Assembly (NCBI RefSeq): GCF_041224545.1
Contig: NZ_JBGFGP010000150.1
Coordinates: 62,001-126,000, forward strand
DNA from: Sedimentitalea sp041224545
GTDB taxonomy: Bacteria; Pseudomonadota; Alphaproteobacteria; Rhodobacterales; Rhodobacteraceae
Direction of reading: 5' to 3'
DNA length: 64,000 nucleotides
Position numbers and translations under genes: made by a program. Positions within the stretch are counted from its first letter, which is position 1. Every line of letters begins with the position of its first letter. The notes under the pieces were generated by a model. That model was not told the DNA's origin. It did no database searches and saw only the letters and a list, made by a program, of their open reading frames with translations. This document shows, piece after piece, positions 34,364 through 43,469 of this stretch.

Positions 34364-34398
34364 ATAGGAATTTGGTTTACTGCTTTGTTGGGCGCGAT

Positions 34399-34860
34399 AT
34401 GAGTAATGAGTTTTCAGAGCATGAAGCGCGGGAAATTGTACAGGATTTTCTGGATCGGCAGGGCGCAGCCGCGCTCTCGGGTGATCTCGAAGAGATAGTG
34501 CGCTGGTGCGATTTTCCCTGCACGCTGGAAAGCCCGGGGCAGCGTGTGAATGTCACCGATAAAACCATGCTGCGCTCTATTGCCGAAGCGTTTGTGGAGC
34601 AGGTCACGGGCAAGCGGGTCACCCATATCGTTCGGCGTTGTCTGGAAGCGAGTTTTCACGATGAAGATACCGTGACAGCCACATACGAGACCCGTTTCGT
34701 GCGGGATGGACAGATGTTGAGCGAAGATCCCTATGTCAGCTTTGTCGTTCTCCGGCGCGGGAAAGACCGCTGGAGGTTCAGCAACATGCAGTTCGATGTC
34801 GCCGGTGACAGCCCGGCGAGTATCGTGTTGCGAGACTGGAACATGACGGACACCACCTGA
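34399..34860 (+). CDS. Hypothetical protein, probable NTF2/SnoaL-like fold
   Basis: A 153-residue soluble protein. Helix AREIVQDFLDRQGAAALSGDLEEIVRWCDFPCTL, then strands HIVRRCLEASFHDEDTVTATYETRFVRDG and VSFVVLRRGKDRWRFSNMQFDV form the helix-plus-curved-sheet order of SnoaL/NTF2-like proteins. No catalytic residues can be assigned. It stands alone between trpA (divergent) and ychF. Confidence 0.75.
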   Translation: MSNEFSEHEAREIVQDFLDRQGAAALSGDLEEIVRWCDFPCTLESPGQRVNVTDKTMLRSIAEAFVEQVTGKRVTHIVRRCLEASFHDEDTVTATYETRFVRDGQMLSEDPYVSFVVLRRGKDRWRFSNMQFDVAGDSPASIVLRDWNMTDTT

Positions 34861-34964
34861 TCCCATAGCGAGAGTGACCGGCAATCTTGCGCCCGATCAG
34901 ACAGGTGCTTGCGCCGCAGGATCAGGGCCTCTAGAAGCGGGCCGAATTCAGAGCGGAGGCCAGC

Positions 34965-36062
34965 ATGGGCTTTAAGATGGGAATCGTGGGGCTGCCCAAT
35001 GTCGGGAAGTCTACCTTGTTCAATGCGTTGACCCGCACCGCTGCCGCACAGGCGGCGAATTTTCCCTTCTGCACGATCGAGCCCAACGTGGGTGAGGTTG
35101 CGGTGCCCGACGCGCGTCTTGACAAGCTGGCAGCAATCGCTGGCTCCAAACAGATCATTCCCACCCGTATGACCTTTGTCGATATCGCGGGCCTGGTCAA
35201 AGGGGCCAGCAAGGGCGAGGGCCTGGGCAACCAGTTTCTGGCCAATATCCGCGAGGTCGACGCAATCGCCCATGTGTTGCGCTGTTTCGAAGACGGCGAT
35301 GTCACCCATGTGGAAGGTCGCGTTGATCCGGTGGCCGATGCCGACACCATCGAGACCGAGTTGATGCTGGCGGATCTCGAGTCGATCGAGAAGCGTCGTG
35401 CGAATCTCGTGCGCAAACTCAAGGGGTCGGACAAGGAGGCGCAACAGCAGGACCGCCTGCTTGCCGCGGCTCAGGAGGTGCTGGAAAGCGGCAGCCCTGC
35501 GCGTCTGGTCGAAGTCGCAGAAGAAGATCGGCGCGCGTGGAAAACGCTGCAATTGCTGACGACCAAGCCGGTGCTCTATGTCTGCAACGTCGGCGAAGCC
35601 GAGGCGGCAGAGGGGAATGAACATTCAGCGCGCGTTGCCGAGATGGCCGCCGCGCAGGGCAATGCCCATGTGATCATCAGCGCCCAGATCGAAGAAGAGA
35701 TCAGCCAGCTTGATGATGACGAGGCGCAGATGTTCCTTGAAGAGATGGGTCTGCAGGAGGCCGGGCTCGACCGGCTGATTCGCGCGGGCTATGACCTGCT
35801 GCATCTCGAGACCTATTTCACCGTCGGCCCGAAAGAGGCGCGCGCCTGGACCATTCGCACCGGGACATCGGCGCCGCGCGCTGCTGGGGTCATCCATGGT
35901 GATTTCGAAAAGGGCTTTATCCGCGCGGAAACCATCGCGTATGATGATTTTGTCACCCTCGGGGGCGAGCAGGCTGCGAAAGAAGCTGGCAAAATGCGCT
36001 CCGAGGGCAAGGGGTATATCGTCAAGGATGGCGATGTGCTGCACTTCCTGTTCAATACCTGA
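34965..36062 (+). CDS. ychF: Redox-regulated ATPase YchF (OLA1 family GTPase-like)
   Basis: A 365-residue Obg-related P-loop protein that binds ribosomes and hydrolyses ATP. P-loop GLPNVGKSTLFNAL at about 9-22, switch II DIAGLVKGASKGEGLGNQFL, a helical coiled-coil insertion (LESIEKRRANLVRKLKGSDK), altered G4 region (VLYVCNVGE) consistent with ATP preference, and a C-terminal TGS domain ending GYIVKDGDVLHFLFNT. Full length with unambiguous start. Confidence 0.96.
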   Translation: MGFKMGIVGLPNVGKSTLFNALTRTAAAQAANFPFCTIEPNVGEVAVPDARLDKLAAIAGSKQIIPTRMTFVDIAGLVKGASKGEGLGNQFLANIREVDAIAHVLRCFEDGDVTHVEGRVDPVADADTIETELMLADLESIEKRRANLVRKLKGSDKEAQQQDRLLAAAQEVLESGSPARLVEVAEEDRRAWKTLQLLTTKPVLYVCNVGEAEAAEGNEHSARVAEMAAAQGNAHVIISAQIEEEISQLDDDEAQMFLEEMGLQEAGLDRLIRAGYDLLHLETYFTVGPKEARAWTIRTGTSAPRAAGVIHGDFEKGFIRAETIAYDDFVTLGGEQAAKEAGKMRSEGKGYIVKDGDVLHFLFNT

Positions 36063-36267
36063 GCGCATTTCACGCCTGACGGCACCGCGCTCGTGGCCAA
36101 AAGGGCGCTTTGCTTGAAAAACCACCCTGAAAAGGCACAATGGACTCCTGTTACGTGTTAGGATCCACTGGGCACACCCTGGCGATCTAGTGGTCCGGTC
36201 CTGCCGATCGACTCGCCTCTTGCGTGTCTGAATTGAAGTGTCCTGCTCTGGTTGATTTGGTTGCGCG

Positions 36268-38712
36268 ATGTATGAAACCTTTTTTGATCTGAAAACTTTA
36301 CCGTTCAAGATCACGCCGGACCCGGCCTTCATCTACTGGGACGTTGCGCATAAGCGTGCCGCGAGTGTACTCGCCTTCGGGATAGAACAGCTTGTCCCGA
36401 TCACCGTGATTACGGGCGATGTCGGAACCGGCAAGACCACGCTTCTGCAGAATTTCCTCGAAGAGGCCCCGCGCGAGACGACGGTCGGCATGCTCTCCAA
36501 TTTCTGGAGTGGCATGGGGGGGCTGTACCAATGGATCCTGAACGCATTCGACATCAAGGCCGAAGGCAGCACGGTTCAGCAATACCGCGCCTTTGAGGAT
36601 TTCGCGATTGCGGAATATGCTGCCGGTCGGCGTTGTGTGCTGATCGTGGATGAAGCGCAGAATATTTCTGATGAGGATCTCGAACAATTGCGGATGTTGA
36701 CCAATATCAACGCCCGCAAGGATTGTCTCGTCATGCTGTTTCTGGTGGGGCAGCCCGAGTTGCGTGACCGGCTGAAGCAGCCCAACAACCGCCAGATCGC
36801 GCAGCGGGTCGGCGCGGCCTTTCACCTCGGCCCGTTATCCGAGGAAGATACCGGGCATTACATCCGTCACCGCATATCGGTGGCTGGCGGCACCCGCGAA
36901 CTGTTCGATGACGCCGCGATCGATCGCATCTACGGTGTGACCGGCGGCGTTCCGCGACTGATCAACGTGGTGTGTGAACTGGCACTGGTGACGGCGTTCG
37001 GTGATGGGGTCGAGCATATCGACGGGGATTTCATGGAGGAATTCCTGTCCGAGGCGGCAGAGACCGGATTGATCGCGCATCTGCCCACGACGCCCGTTCA
37101 GCCGACGGGCGGCGGCATGGCGGCCCAGACGGTCAAACGTCCGGGCGGCCCCGCAGGATCATCCGGTTTTCGCCAATCGGCATCACTGGGCAGTGGCAAA
37201 CCGAGCATCCGCCTGGTCTCCGACCCCTGGGACACGAAAGAGACAGTAGAGGCCCCCGAAGCGGATACCGACCTGCCCGCCGCGCGACACGTGCAGCCGC
37301 CGGTCCATGATCCGCTTCCGGACGCGGACCAGCCCGGGCCGGAACCGGCTACGGCACGGCCCACCGGGGCGAACGACGAAGAGGCCCTTGGCCTTGCATC
37401 GCCCGAACCGCTGCAGATTGCCGAACCGCAGGATACGCGAGGCCGCGAGGCCCGGGTGCAAGACACGGTGCCGCAGCCCGAGACGGAACCGGAAAGCCAG
37501 GAGGATGTCGGCGCGGGTGTCGCGGCTGCGATGCGGGAACCACCGGCACCACGGCAACACGAGCCGTTCCGCCTGCTTGGCTTGGGGGTGCGCATACTGG
37601 ACGATGGCTTCAATGTCGCGCTCGTCGTGCTGGTCATTGCGGCGGTGTTCGGGGCGGGCGCATGGTATATGCGCGATGCGGCAAGGGATGCGCGCGCGGT
37701 GCAGGACACTGCGGGGGTTGCGACGATGACGGACGCGCCCACCGATGCGCCCGCCGAGCAGGTAGGGAACGCACCGCTCGAAACGGTAACAGCAGTGCAG
37801 CCCGAGGAAACGCCGGATCCAGTCGAGGAAGCGCGCGCGCCCGCGTCCGACGGGGTCGCGCCGCTGGACGATCCTACTGGAGACGCGCTTTTGGAAACGG
37901 CAATCTCGGCGAGCTATACCGACCCCTTCTCGGCAGTCATCGACTATTCCCGCGCTGCGCTGCGCGGGGAGGGGCAGGCGGCCTATTACCTTGGTCAGAT
38001 GTTCGAGACCGGTCTCGACGTGCCACGGGATGCCGCCGTCGCCCGCGCCTGGTATCAGCGCGCGGAACCGGACGTGCGCAGTGCCAAACGGCGGCTCGCC
38101 AATCTCGACGTTCCCGAGAGCGTCGGCGTGCTTGCGGCCCCGATGCCGTTGCTGGGCGGACCGCTGCCGGATGGATCGGCTGAATTTGTCTGGTCCGGAG
38201 GGGTCGGGGCCGCGCCGGAATATTTCCTGGTCGAAATGGCGGCGGCACCGGATGCGCCCGTGGTCCGGCTTGGCCAGACACGGCTGACCGCAGCGGCAAC
38301 GCCGGATTACGACGGGGAACGGGTTTGGCGGGTGCTGGCAATCCGTCCCGCATCGTCCGATTACCGCGCATCAAACTGGTTCACGATGGGCCCTGAGGCT
38401 GGCCCGGTGACAAACGAAACCGCGCCGGCGCGCCCGAGCGTGTCGCTCTCGTCCGTCGAAGGCGTCGCGGGTGACCTGCTTGAAGCCGCTGCGGCGCTGC
38501 TCGGTGATGCGGGATTCCCGATCGTCCTGGGTGCCAAGGTGCCGTCGTCAGTGCAGGGTGGGACAGTCAGCTATGCATACGAAGCGGATCGTGCGGCGGC
38601 AGAACAGGTTGCCGCGTTGTTATCGGGCGACATCGCGCTTGCCGAGATACCGGCGCGCTCGTCTGACGACACGCTGATCCTGCCGGGGCAGATCATGGTG
38701 CTGCTCGACTGA
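36268..38712 (+). CDS. Membrane-anchored ExeA-like AAA ATPase with Sel1-type C-terminal region
   Basis: An 814-residue fusion-type protein. Residues 1-270 are an ExeA/GspA-like AAA ATPase: YETFFDLKTLPFKITPDP, Walker A GDVGTGKTT (50-58), Walker B VLIVDEAQNIS (about 124-134) and GVPRLINVVCELAL. A proline/acid-rich linker (about 280-435) leads to one membrane helix (VALVVLVIAAVFGAGAWYM, about 448-468). The far side holds a Sel1-like repeat (AAYYLGQMFETGLDVPRDAAVARAWYQRA, about 570-600) and a beta-rich end. ExeA proteins work with envelope secretion or peptidoglycan. No GspB-like partner is adjacent. Confidence 0.82.
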   Translation: MYETFFDLKTLPFKITPDPAFIYWDVAHKRAASVLAFGIEQLVPITVITGDVGTGKTTLLQNFLEEAPRETTVGMLSNFWSGMGGLYQWILNAFDIKAEGSTVQQYRAFEDFAIAEYAAGRRCVLIVDEAQNISDEDLEQLRMLTNINARKDCLVMLFLVGQPELRDRLKQPNNRQIAQRVGAAFHLGPLSEEDTGHYIRHRISVAGGTRELFDDAAIDRIYGVTGGVPRLINVVCELALVTAFGDGVEHIDGDFMEEFLSEAAETGLIAHLPTTPVQPTGGGMAAQTVKRPGGPAGSSGFRQSASLGSGKPSIRLVSDPWDTKETVEAPEADTDLPAARHVQPPVHDPLPDADQPGPEPATARPTGANDEEALGLASPEPLQIAEPQDTRGREARVQDTVPQPETEPESQEDVGAGVAAAMREPPAPRQHEPFRLLGLGVRILDDGFNVALVVLVIAAVFGAGAWYMRDAARDARAVQDTAGVATMTDAPTDAPAEQVGNAPLETVTAVQPEETPDPVEEARAPASDGVAPLDDPTGDALLETAISASYTDPFSAVIDYSRAALRGEGQAAYYLGQMFETGLDVPRDAAVARAWYQRAEPDVRSAKRRLANLDVPESVGVLAAPMPLLGGPLPDGSAEFVWSGGVGAAPEYFLVEMAAAPDAPVVRLGQTRLTAAATPDYDGERVWRVLAIRPASSDYRASNWFTMGPEAGPVTNETAPARPSVSLSSVEGVAGDLLEAAAALLGDAGFPIVLGAKVPSSVQGGTVSYAYEADRAAAEQVAALLSGDIALAEIPARSSDDTLILPGQIMVLLD

Positions 38713-38810
38713 AGCGTTTCGCGATTGATTTGAAACGTCTGATATCACCTGATGCGTTGAAATATTTGATTTCAGGTAGTGTCAGGAGGATTCAGATATG
38801 TCGCGAAAGA
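38712..38810. repeat. Dispersed palindromic repeat, copy 2 (~99 bp)
   Basis: Begins AAGCGTTTCGCGATTGA and ends near GTCGCGAAA, with the central dyad TTGAAATATTTGATTTCA. It matches the reverse complement of copy 1 (12829-12934) at roughly 85% of positions by eye, with one single-base indel. It starts at the last base of the ATPase stop codon. Its right end is more decayed than in copy 1. Confidence 0.75.
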
Positions 38811-38851
38811 CGGTCAAGCGGAACGCACGTCCGGATGACAGACGTCCTGTT

Positions 38852-38887
38852 CCCTGCGGCGGCAATATCGCGTTTGCCGCCGCAGGG
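38852..38887. terminator. Perfect 14-bp stem-loop between convergent genes
   Basis: CCCTGCGGCGGCAA (38852-38865) and TTGCCGCCGCAGGG (38874-38887) are exact complements around an 8-base loop. It lies between the ATPase gene and the converging TAXI gene. It lacks a U-tract on both sides; a bidirectional barrier to transcription or exonuclease is likely. Confidence 0.55.
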
Positions 38888-38956
38888 GTGTTCAGATCGC
38901 CTTGCAGAATACGCGAGACATCGCGTGTCGCGCAGGGCGGGTTTCCGCGTCACGTC

Positions 38957-40024
38957 TCAGCAGCCAATCGTCGCGCAAATCTGGCGGCGATAGGCCGAGT
39001 TGGCCTCGCTTTCGGTCGCGCCATGACCTGCACCTGTCGTCGGCAGATCACCTTCGCAGGCCAGCGGATAGTTCGGATCGAGCCCGACATTCACACAGGA
39101 ACCGATATTCCAGCCCGGTGGTAGGGCGGTTGGATCAACCTGTTTCCACTTGGGATGCCCTGTTTCCTGAAGCTCGGAAAAACGGCTGCTGATCAGGTGT
39201 GAAATATCGGAAACCGCCTTGCAGCTTTCGCGGTGGTAGGCATTGCGGTTCGGATCGTATTCATAGGTCATCAGCACCGCCTTGACGGCGACCACATCGA
39301 CCGCGTCGCTCTGGAACGGATAGGCACCCGCCGGAATCGTCGCCGGAACATAAACCGCCTGGAGGGTCGGATCGCTGATCGGCACGAGGTGGAACTTGTC
39401 GCCATCGATCTGCTGAGACTGGAAGATCTTGGTCGGCGCGCCGGCAACATAAAAGAAGGCGTCGATCTGTCCGCTCATCAACGCCGCAAGAGAGTCATCT
39501 GCGTTGATGGTCAGGCGCTCGGCCGGATTGACCTGTGCGAGATCCAGAACCAGCGATGCGGTCAGGAAGGTGCCGCTGTCTTCGACGCCGACGGCGATGC
39601 GCTTGCCGTTGAGATCGGCGAGCGAATTGATATCCTTGGTGCCCAGAACATGGACCTCTTCGTTATAGAGCGGAAAGGCAATACGTACCCCAAGGATTGC
39701 CCGCGCCACGCCGGGGTCGTCGGCGGCAAAGGTCTTGAGGTATTCCAGGACATCGGACTGCACGATGCCGAACTGGGTAAACCGGCGCTTGCGAACGCCC
39801 AGGAAATTCTCCAGCGAACCGGCGCTCTCCTGCACTTGCAGATTTACGCCGCATTTTGCCGCGACTTCGCTGATATTGCGTCCAAACTGGATGTAGGTGC
39901 CGCTCGGGCCGCCGGTCAGAATGTTCTTTTCAAACTCCTGTGTCTGAGCGGGCAGCGACAGCCCGGTCAGCAGGGCCGCGAGGGCGACGATCCGCGCCAG
40001 AATGGACTTTTTTCTTGTCTTCAT
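38957..40024 (-). CDS. TAXI-family TRAP-type solute-binding protein (orphan)
   Basis: A 355-residue periplasmic binding protein: signal peptide 1-29 (ILARIVALAALLTGLSLPAQTQ), then the TAXI opening NILTGGPSGTYIQFGRNISEVAAKCG and GVRKRRFTQFGIVQSDVL, VGVEDSGTFLTASLVLDL and FFYVAGAPTKIFQ. TAXI proteins normally work with a fused DctQM membrane protein; none is in the window. The end is unusual: a cysteine-containing extension (GSCVNVGLDPNYPLACEGD ... ICATIGC) finishing with Cys as last residue. It follows the coiled-coil gene by 32 bases in the same direction and is probably co-transcribed. Confidence 0.88.
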   Translation of the reverse strand: MKTRKKSILARIVALAALLTGLSLPAQTQEFEKNILTGGPSGTYIQFGRNISEVAAKCGVNLQVQESAGSLENFLGVRKRRFTQFGIVQSDVLEYLKTFAADDPGVARAILGVRIAFPLYNEEVHVLGTKDINSLADLNGKRIAVGVEDSGTFLTASLVLDLAQVNPAERLTINADDSLAALMSGQIDAFFYVAGAPTKIFQSQQIDGDKFHLVPISDPTLQAVYVPATIPAGAYPFQSDAVDVVAVKAVLMTYEYDPNRNAYHRESCKAVSDISHLISSRFSELQETGHPKWKQVDPTALPPGWNIGSCVNVGLDPNYPLACEGDLPTTGAGHGATESEANSAYRRQICATIGC

Positions 40025-40056
40025 ATCATGCTCTCCAATTCAAACGAAAATACGCG

Positions 40057-41925
40057 TCAACATCCGCCCAGGGTCTTGACCAGATACACCAGCGTCTGGC
40101 GGTTGATCGTTCCGAACGCCTGCTGCAATGCATCGGTTGCACAGGTGCCCTGAACCAGCAGGTCATGAAGTTGGCTGACCTGCGGAGTCCGGTGGGAGGG
40201 CAGACCGGGTGCGGTGCGGAGCGCGGCGTTCACCGCGCCGGAATTGCGTGGACTTCCCTGCCGCGCCGCCGCCGGTTTCGGCGCGGCGGCAGCGGGAGCC
40301 GTTGCCTCGGCCGCAGGCGCGGCGTTCTGGGCGGCTGCGGTTGCGGTGCGGGCTTCGGCGATCTGTTGCTGCAGGGCCGACAGTTCGGACTGCCGTTCGG
40401 CCCGTGCCTGGTCGAGCGCGTCCAGTTCGGCTTGCATCTTCTGGCGCTGGCTCAGCAGATCGGCAGCAACCGAACGATCATCTTCGATTTGCGCGCGCAG
40501 GGTCTCGGCCTCTGACTGTTTCTGTGCCAGAGCGGTCTGCTGCGCCTCTTGCTCGCTTGCGAGATTGGCCAGGCTCGCCTCAAGGCGCGCGGTTTCACCT
40601 TCAATCGCCTTTTTGGCCTCAGCCAACTTGGCTTCCTGTTCCTTCGCCGCCTTGCCCAACTCCGCGACGCGTGCCTCCAGGCGGGTATGTTCGGCTTCGG
40701 CGGCTTGTTGTGCTTCCGCGAGGGCGGTGCGCGCCTCGATACGCTCTTCGAGGGCTGCCTTGCGGGCTTCTGCTTCGCCAATCCGGGTTTCGAGATCGCT
40801 CAGCCGGCTGCGCGCCGCTTCGGTTTGCTCTGCCAGAGTCTTGTCCGCATCGGCCACCGTAGCGTCGAGTTCGGCGGTCCTGGCCGCAAGTGTTTCCGAT
40901 ACCGCGTCGACCTGCGATGTGACATCCGCCAGTTCGGCTTCCTTCGCCGCGATGTCGGTGCCCAGATTGTCCAGTTTGCTGGTCAACTCCGTCTCGCGCG
41001 CGCTGGCGTCGGACAGCGCCGATTGCAATGCCTCTGTCTGCGCAACGAGGTCCGCGTTCCGGGCGCGCGTGGTTTCGGCCGTCGCTTCCGAGGTCGCAAT
41101 TTCGTCGTCGAGCGCGGTCTTGCGATCCTGCGCTTCGGTCAATTCCGCTTGCAGGGCTTCGAGGGCTGCCTCTGCCTGTGCTTGGGCGTTGGCCAGTTCC
41201 TCTGTCTTCGCCTGAGCCTGTTGAAGCGCGGCATTCTCCGCCTCGACCGCAGCCGTCACCTCTGCCAGTTCCGCCTGTGCCGCTTCGAGCGTGCCGGTGA
41301 CATCGGCAAGCTCTGCCTGCGCCGCGTCACGCCGGGTTTCGGCCTCGGCTTGCGCCGCTTGTGCGTCAGCCAGGGCCGCTTGTGCTTCTGACAACGCGGC
41401 GTCGTTCGATTCGGCCTGTGCGGTTTGCGCGGCTTCGGCTGATTCCTTCGCCGTGGCGAGTTCGTTGTTCAGGCGATCGAGATCGGCGTTGGCATTTTCG
41501 ATTTCTGTCGCGAGGGTGCTTCGCTGCGTCTCAAGTTCGCTCAGCGCGGCTTGTGCCGCGTCACGAGCCGCGATTGCCGCATCGCGTTCTTCTGTCGCTT
41601 TTGCCGCTGCCGCATCCAACTCTGATTGCTTGTCCGTGGTGGATTGCCCCACATCGTCGAGCGCCGCCTGCGCCTGCGCCAGTTCCGCCCTGACCTCTTC
41701 CAGCCTTGCCGCCTCGGCGTCGCGCTCTTCGCTGATCTGGGCAATATCGGCTTCCAGTGCACCGATGTCTTCTTCCAGCAATCCTATGATCCGGCGAAAC
41801 GACTCTGCCTTCTGGGACAGTTCCGCCGTGTCCGCTGCGGCATCTTGGGCGACTGTCGTATCCGGCTCGAAATACGCCAGCCCGAAAATCACCGCCCCAC
41901 ACAAGAAAATCCTGACACGCCGCAT
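40057..41925 (-). CDS. Large exported coiled-coil protein with small C-terminal cysteine domain
   Basis: A 622-residue protein of unknown family. A signal sequence (RIFLCGAVIFGLAYFEPDTTVAQ) is followed by nearly 500 residues of Ala/Glu/Gln-rich heptads (about 32-520), an Ala/Pro linker (PAAEATAPAAAAPKPAAARQ) and a compact end of about 55 residues, PGLPSHRTPQVSQLHDLLVQ to LVYLVKTLGGC, with two cysteines, the second being the last residue. It resembles a periplasmic spacer or scaffold. Upstream of and co-directional with the TAXI gene. The ATG at 41925 is used; a TTG at 41931 is also possible behind AAGGGG. Low-complexity sequence makes homology claims unsafe. Confidence 0.8.
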   Translation of the reverse strand: MRRVRIFLCGAVIFGLAYFEPDTTVAQDAAADTAELSQKAESFRRIIGLLEEDIGALEADIAQISEERDAEAARLEEVRAELAQAQAALDDVGQSTTDKQSELDAAAAKATEERDAAIAARDAAQAALSELETQRSTLATEIENANADLDRLNNELATAKESAEAAQTAQAESNDAALSEAQAALADAQAAQAEAETRRDAAQAELADVTGTLEAAQAELAEVTAAVEAENAALQQAQAKTEELANAQAQAEAALEALQAELTEAQDRKTALDDEIATSEATAETTRARNADLVAQTEALQSALSDASARETELTSKLDNLGTDIAAKEAELADVTSQVDAVSETLAARTAELDATVADADKTLAEQTEAARSRLSDLETRIGEAEARKAALEERIEARTALAEAQQAAEAEHTRLEARVAELGKAAKEQEAKLAEAKKAIEGETARLEASLANLASEQEAQQTALAQKQSEAETLRAQIEDDRSVAADLLSQRQKMQAELDALDQARAERQSELSALQQQIAEARTATAAAQNAAPAAEATAPAAAAPKPAAARQGSPRNSGAVNAALRTAPGLPSHRTPQVSQLHDLLVQGTCATDALQQAFGTINRQTLVYLVKTLGGC

Positions 41926-42086
41926 GTCCAATTCGCCCCTTACAAAAATGTATTAACTCCCAGCATACGCAAAACTTTACACAAAAGTCGCCGTCGGTCG
42001 AATCCTGAATGCAAGGTACGGTCGATTCGTACGAGGCGGGTGCGGCGCGGGGTTGTGCAGCACGGCGTCGGCGTTGTCCCGAGGGC

Positions 42087-43469
42087 TCAGGGTTGCGGGT
42101 CAGGGATTGATGCGGCGGCGACCGGCTCAAAGGCGACTTCGACCCGCAATCCCGGATCGTTGTCGCGCAGGACGAGATCGGCGCCATGCAGCCGCGCGAC
42201 CACCGATACGAAATTCAGGCCGAGACCGCTGCCGGGGGTCATGCGGCTTCGGTCCAGACGATAAAGCCGTTGCAGTACATTGTCGGTTTCTTCCGCGGGA
42301 ATGCCCGGTCCGGTATCCGCGACGCTCAGCACGATGCCCTGGGGGCGGCGGTCGAGTTCAATGATGATCCGGCTGCCGGCCGGGGTATGGCGCAGGGCGT
42401 TTTCGATCAGGTTCGCCAGAAGTTGCAGCAAAAGGTTCCGATCCCCCATGACATCGGGGATGTCGGGGGCGATGCGGGTATCCAGGTGATGACCGCTGTC
42501 GCTGGCGGCGGGTTCGTAGAGTTCGGCACAGGTGCTGACGAGTTCGGTCAGCGACAGTGGCACGAAACCGGACCGCGGCGTGCCGGATTCGATCTGGGCG
42601 ATTTGCAGCAGCGACCGGAACACCGATACCACGCCGTCCAGTTCCCCGCGCGCCCGATCCACCAGGTCACGCGCCTGCGGCGGCAATTCCTCGCGGTCGG
42701 CGAGATCTGCGAGATGCACGGCGACCCGCTGGATCGGTGTCTTGAGGTCATGGGCAATATCGGATGACACCTGCCGGATGGCCGCGACCGAGCTTTCCTG
42801 CGCCTGCGCCATTTCGTCGATCTTGGTGCCGATCTCCGCAAGGTCCCCGGACCAGTCGGCGCCGGGGCGTACCCGCGCCTGAAGATCGCCCGAGGTCAAT
42901 CGGTCGAGCGTTTTGCCGACGGTGGCGACGTTGCGCGCGCTGCGCAGCGCCAGATATACGGCCCCTGACAGCGCGATCAGGATCGTCGGAAGCAGGCTCA
43001 GAACAAGGATGTTCAGGAACACGGTGCGGAGTGCGTCGATCTCCGACAGACTGCGGGCGATGGTCAGCTGGCCGCCCTGCATCTTGGTGGTCAGCGCCAG
43101 GTAATCGCCGCTCAGGGTCGGGCTTTCCTGCGACAGCGAAAGAACGTGGTAGCCCTCGTCATCGCGGGCAATCACCGCGTTGCCATATCTCCGCTGGTTC
43201 GGGGCGAGATAGCTGAGCGCGAGGCGTTCGGGGTCGGTTTCGCGCGCTTCGGTTTCGACCAGAGTAGCGAGCGCCGCGGCCGACGGCGCGGCACGAAACC
43301 CGGCGATGCGCTGGCTCAGGTCCGCGCGGATCGCCTGTTCAAAGGACCGTTGGGTCAGAACATAGCTCGCCGCCAGCCCGACGAGACTGACCACAGAAAA
43401 CAGCACGACCAGCCCCAGGGCAAGCCGCAGCGGCATCGACCGCCAAAGACCGGCGATACGCGCGTTCAC
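42087..43469 (-). CDS. Two-component sensor histidine kinase
   Basis: A 460-residue inner-membrane kinase. Membrane helices at about 15-37 and 148-175 flank a periplasmic sensor of some 110 residues; HAMP follows (about 176-228), then HisKA with phosphoacceptor H240 in SSDIAHDLKTPIQRV, N-box LLQLLANLIENALRHTP, G1 VADTGPGIPAEE and G2 GSGLGLNFVSVVARLHG. The start overlaps the response-regulator gene by 4 bases. The divergent neighbour is an HtrA protease, suggesting an envelope-stress role (inference). Confidence 0.93.
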   Translation of the reverse strand: MNARIAGLWRSMPLRLALGLVVLFSVVSLVGLAASYVLTQRSFEQAIRADLSQRIAGFRAAPSAAALATLVETEARETDPERLALSYLAPNQRRYGNAVIARDDEGYHVLSLSQESPTLSGDYLALTTKMQGGQLTIARSLSEIDALRTVFLNILVLSLLPTILIALSGAVYLALRSARNVATVGKTLDRLTSGDLQARVRPGADWSGDLAEIGTKIDEMAQAQESSVAAIRQVSSDIAHDLKTPIQRVAVHLADLADREELPPQARDLVDRARGELDGVVSVFRSLLQIAQIESGTPRSGFVPLSLTELVSTCAELYEPAASDSGHHLDTRIAPDIPDVMGDRNLLLQLLANLIENALRHTPAGSRIIIELDRRPQGIVLSVADTGPGIPAEETDNVLQRLYRLDRSRMTPGSGLGLNFVSVVARLHGADLVLRDNDPGLRVEVAFEPVAAASIPDPQP

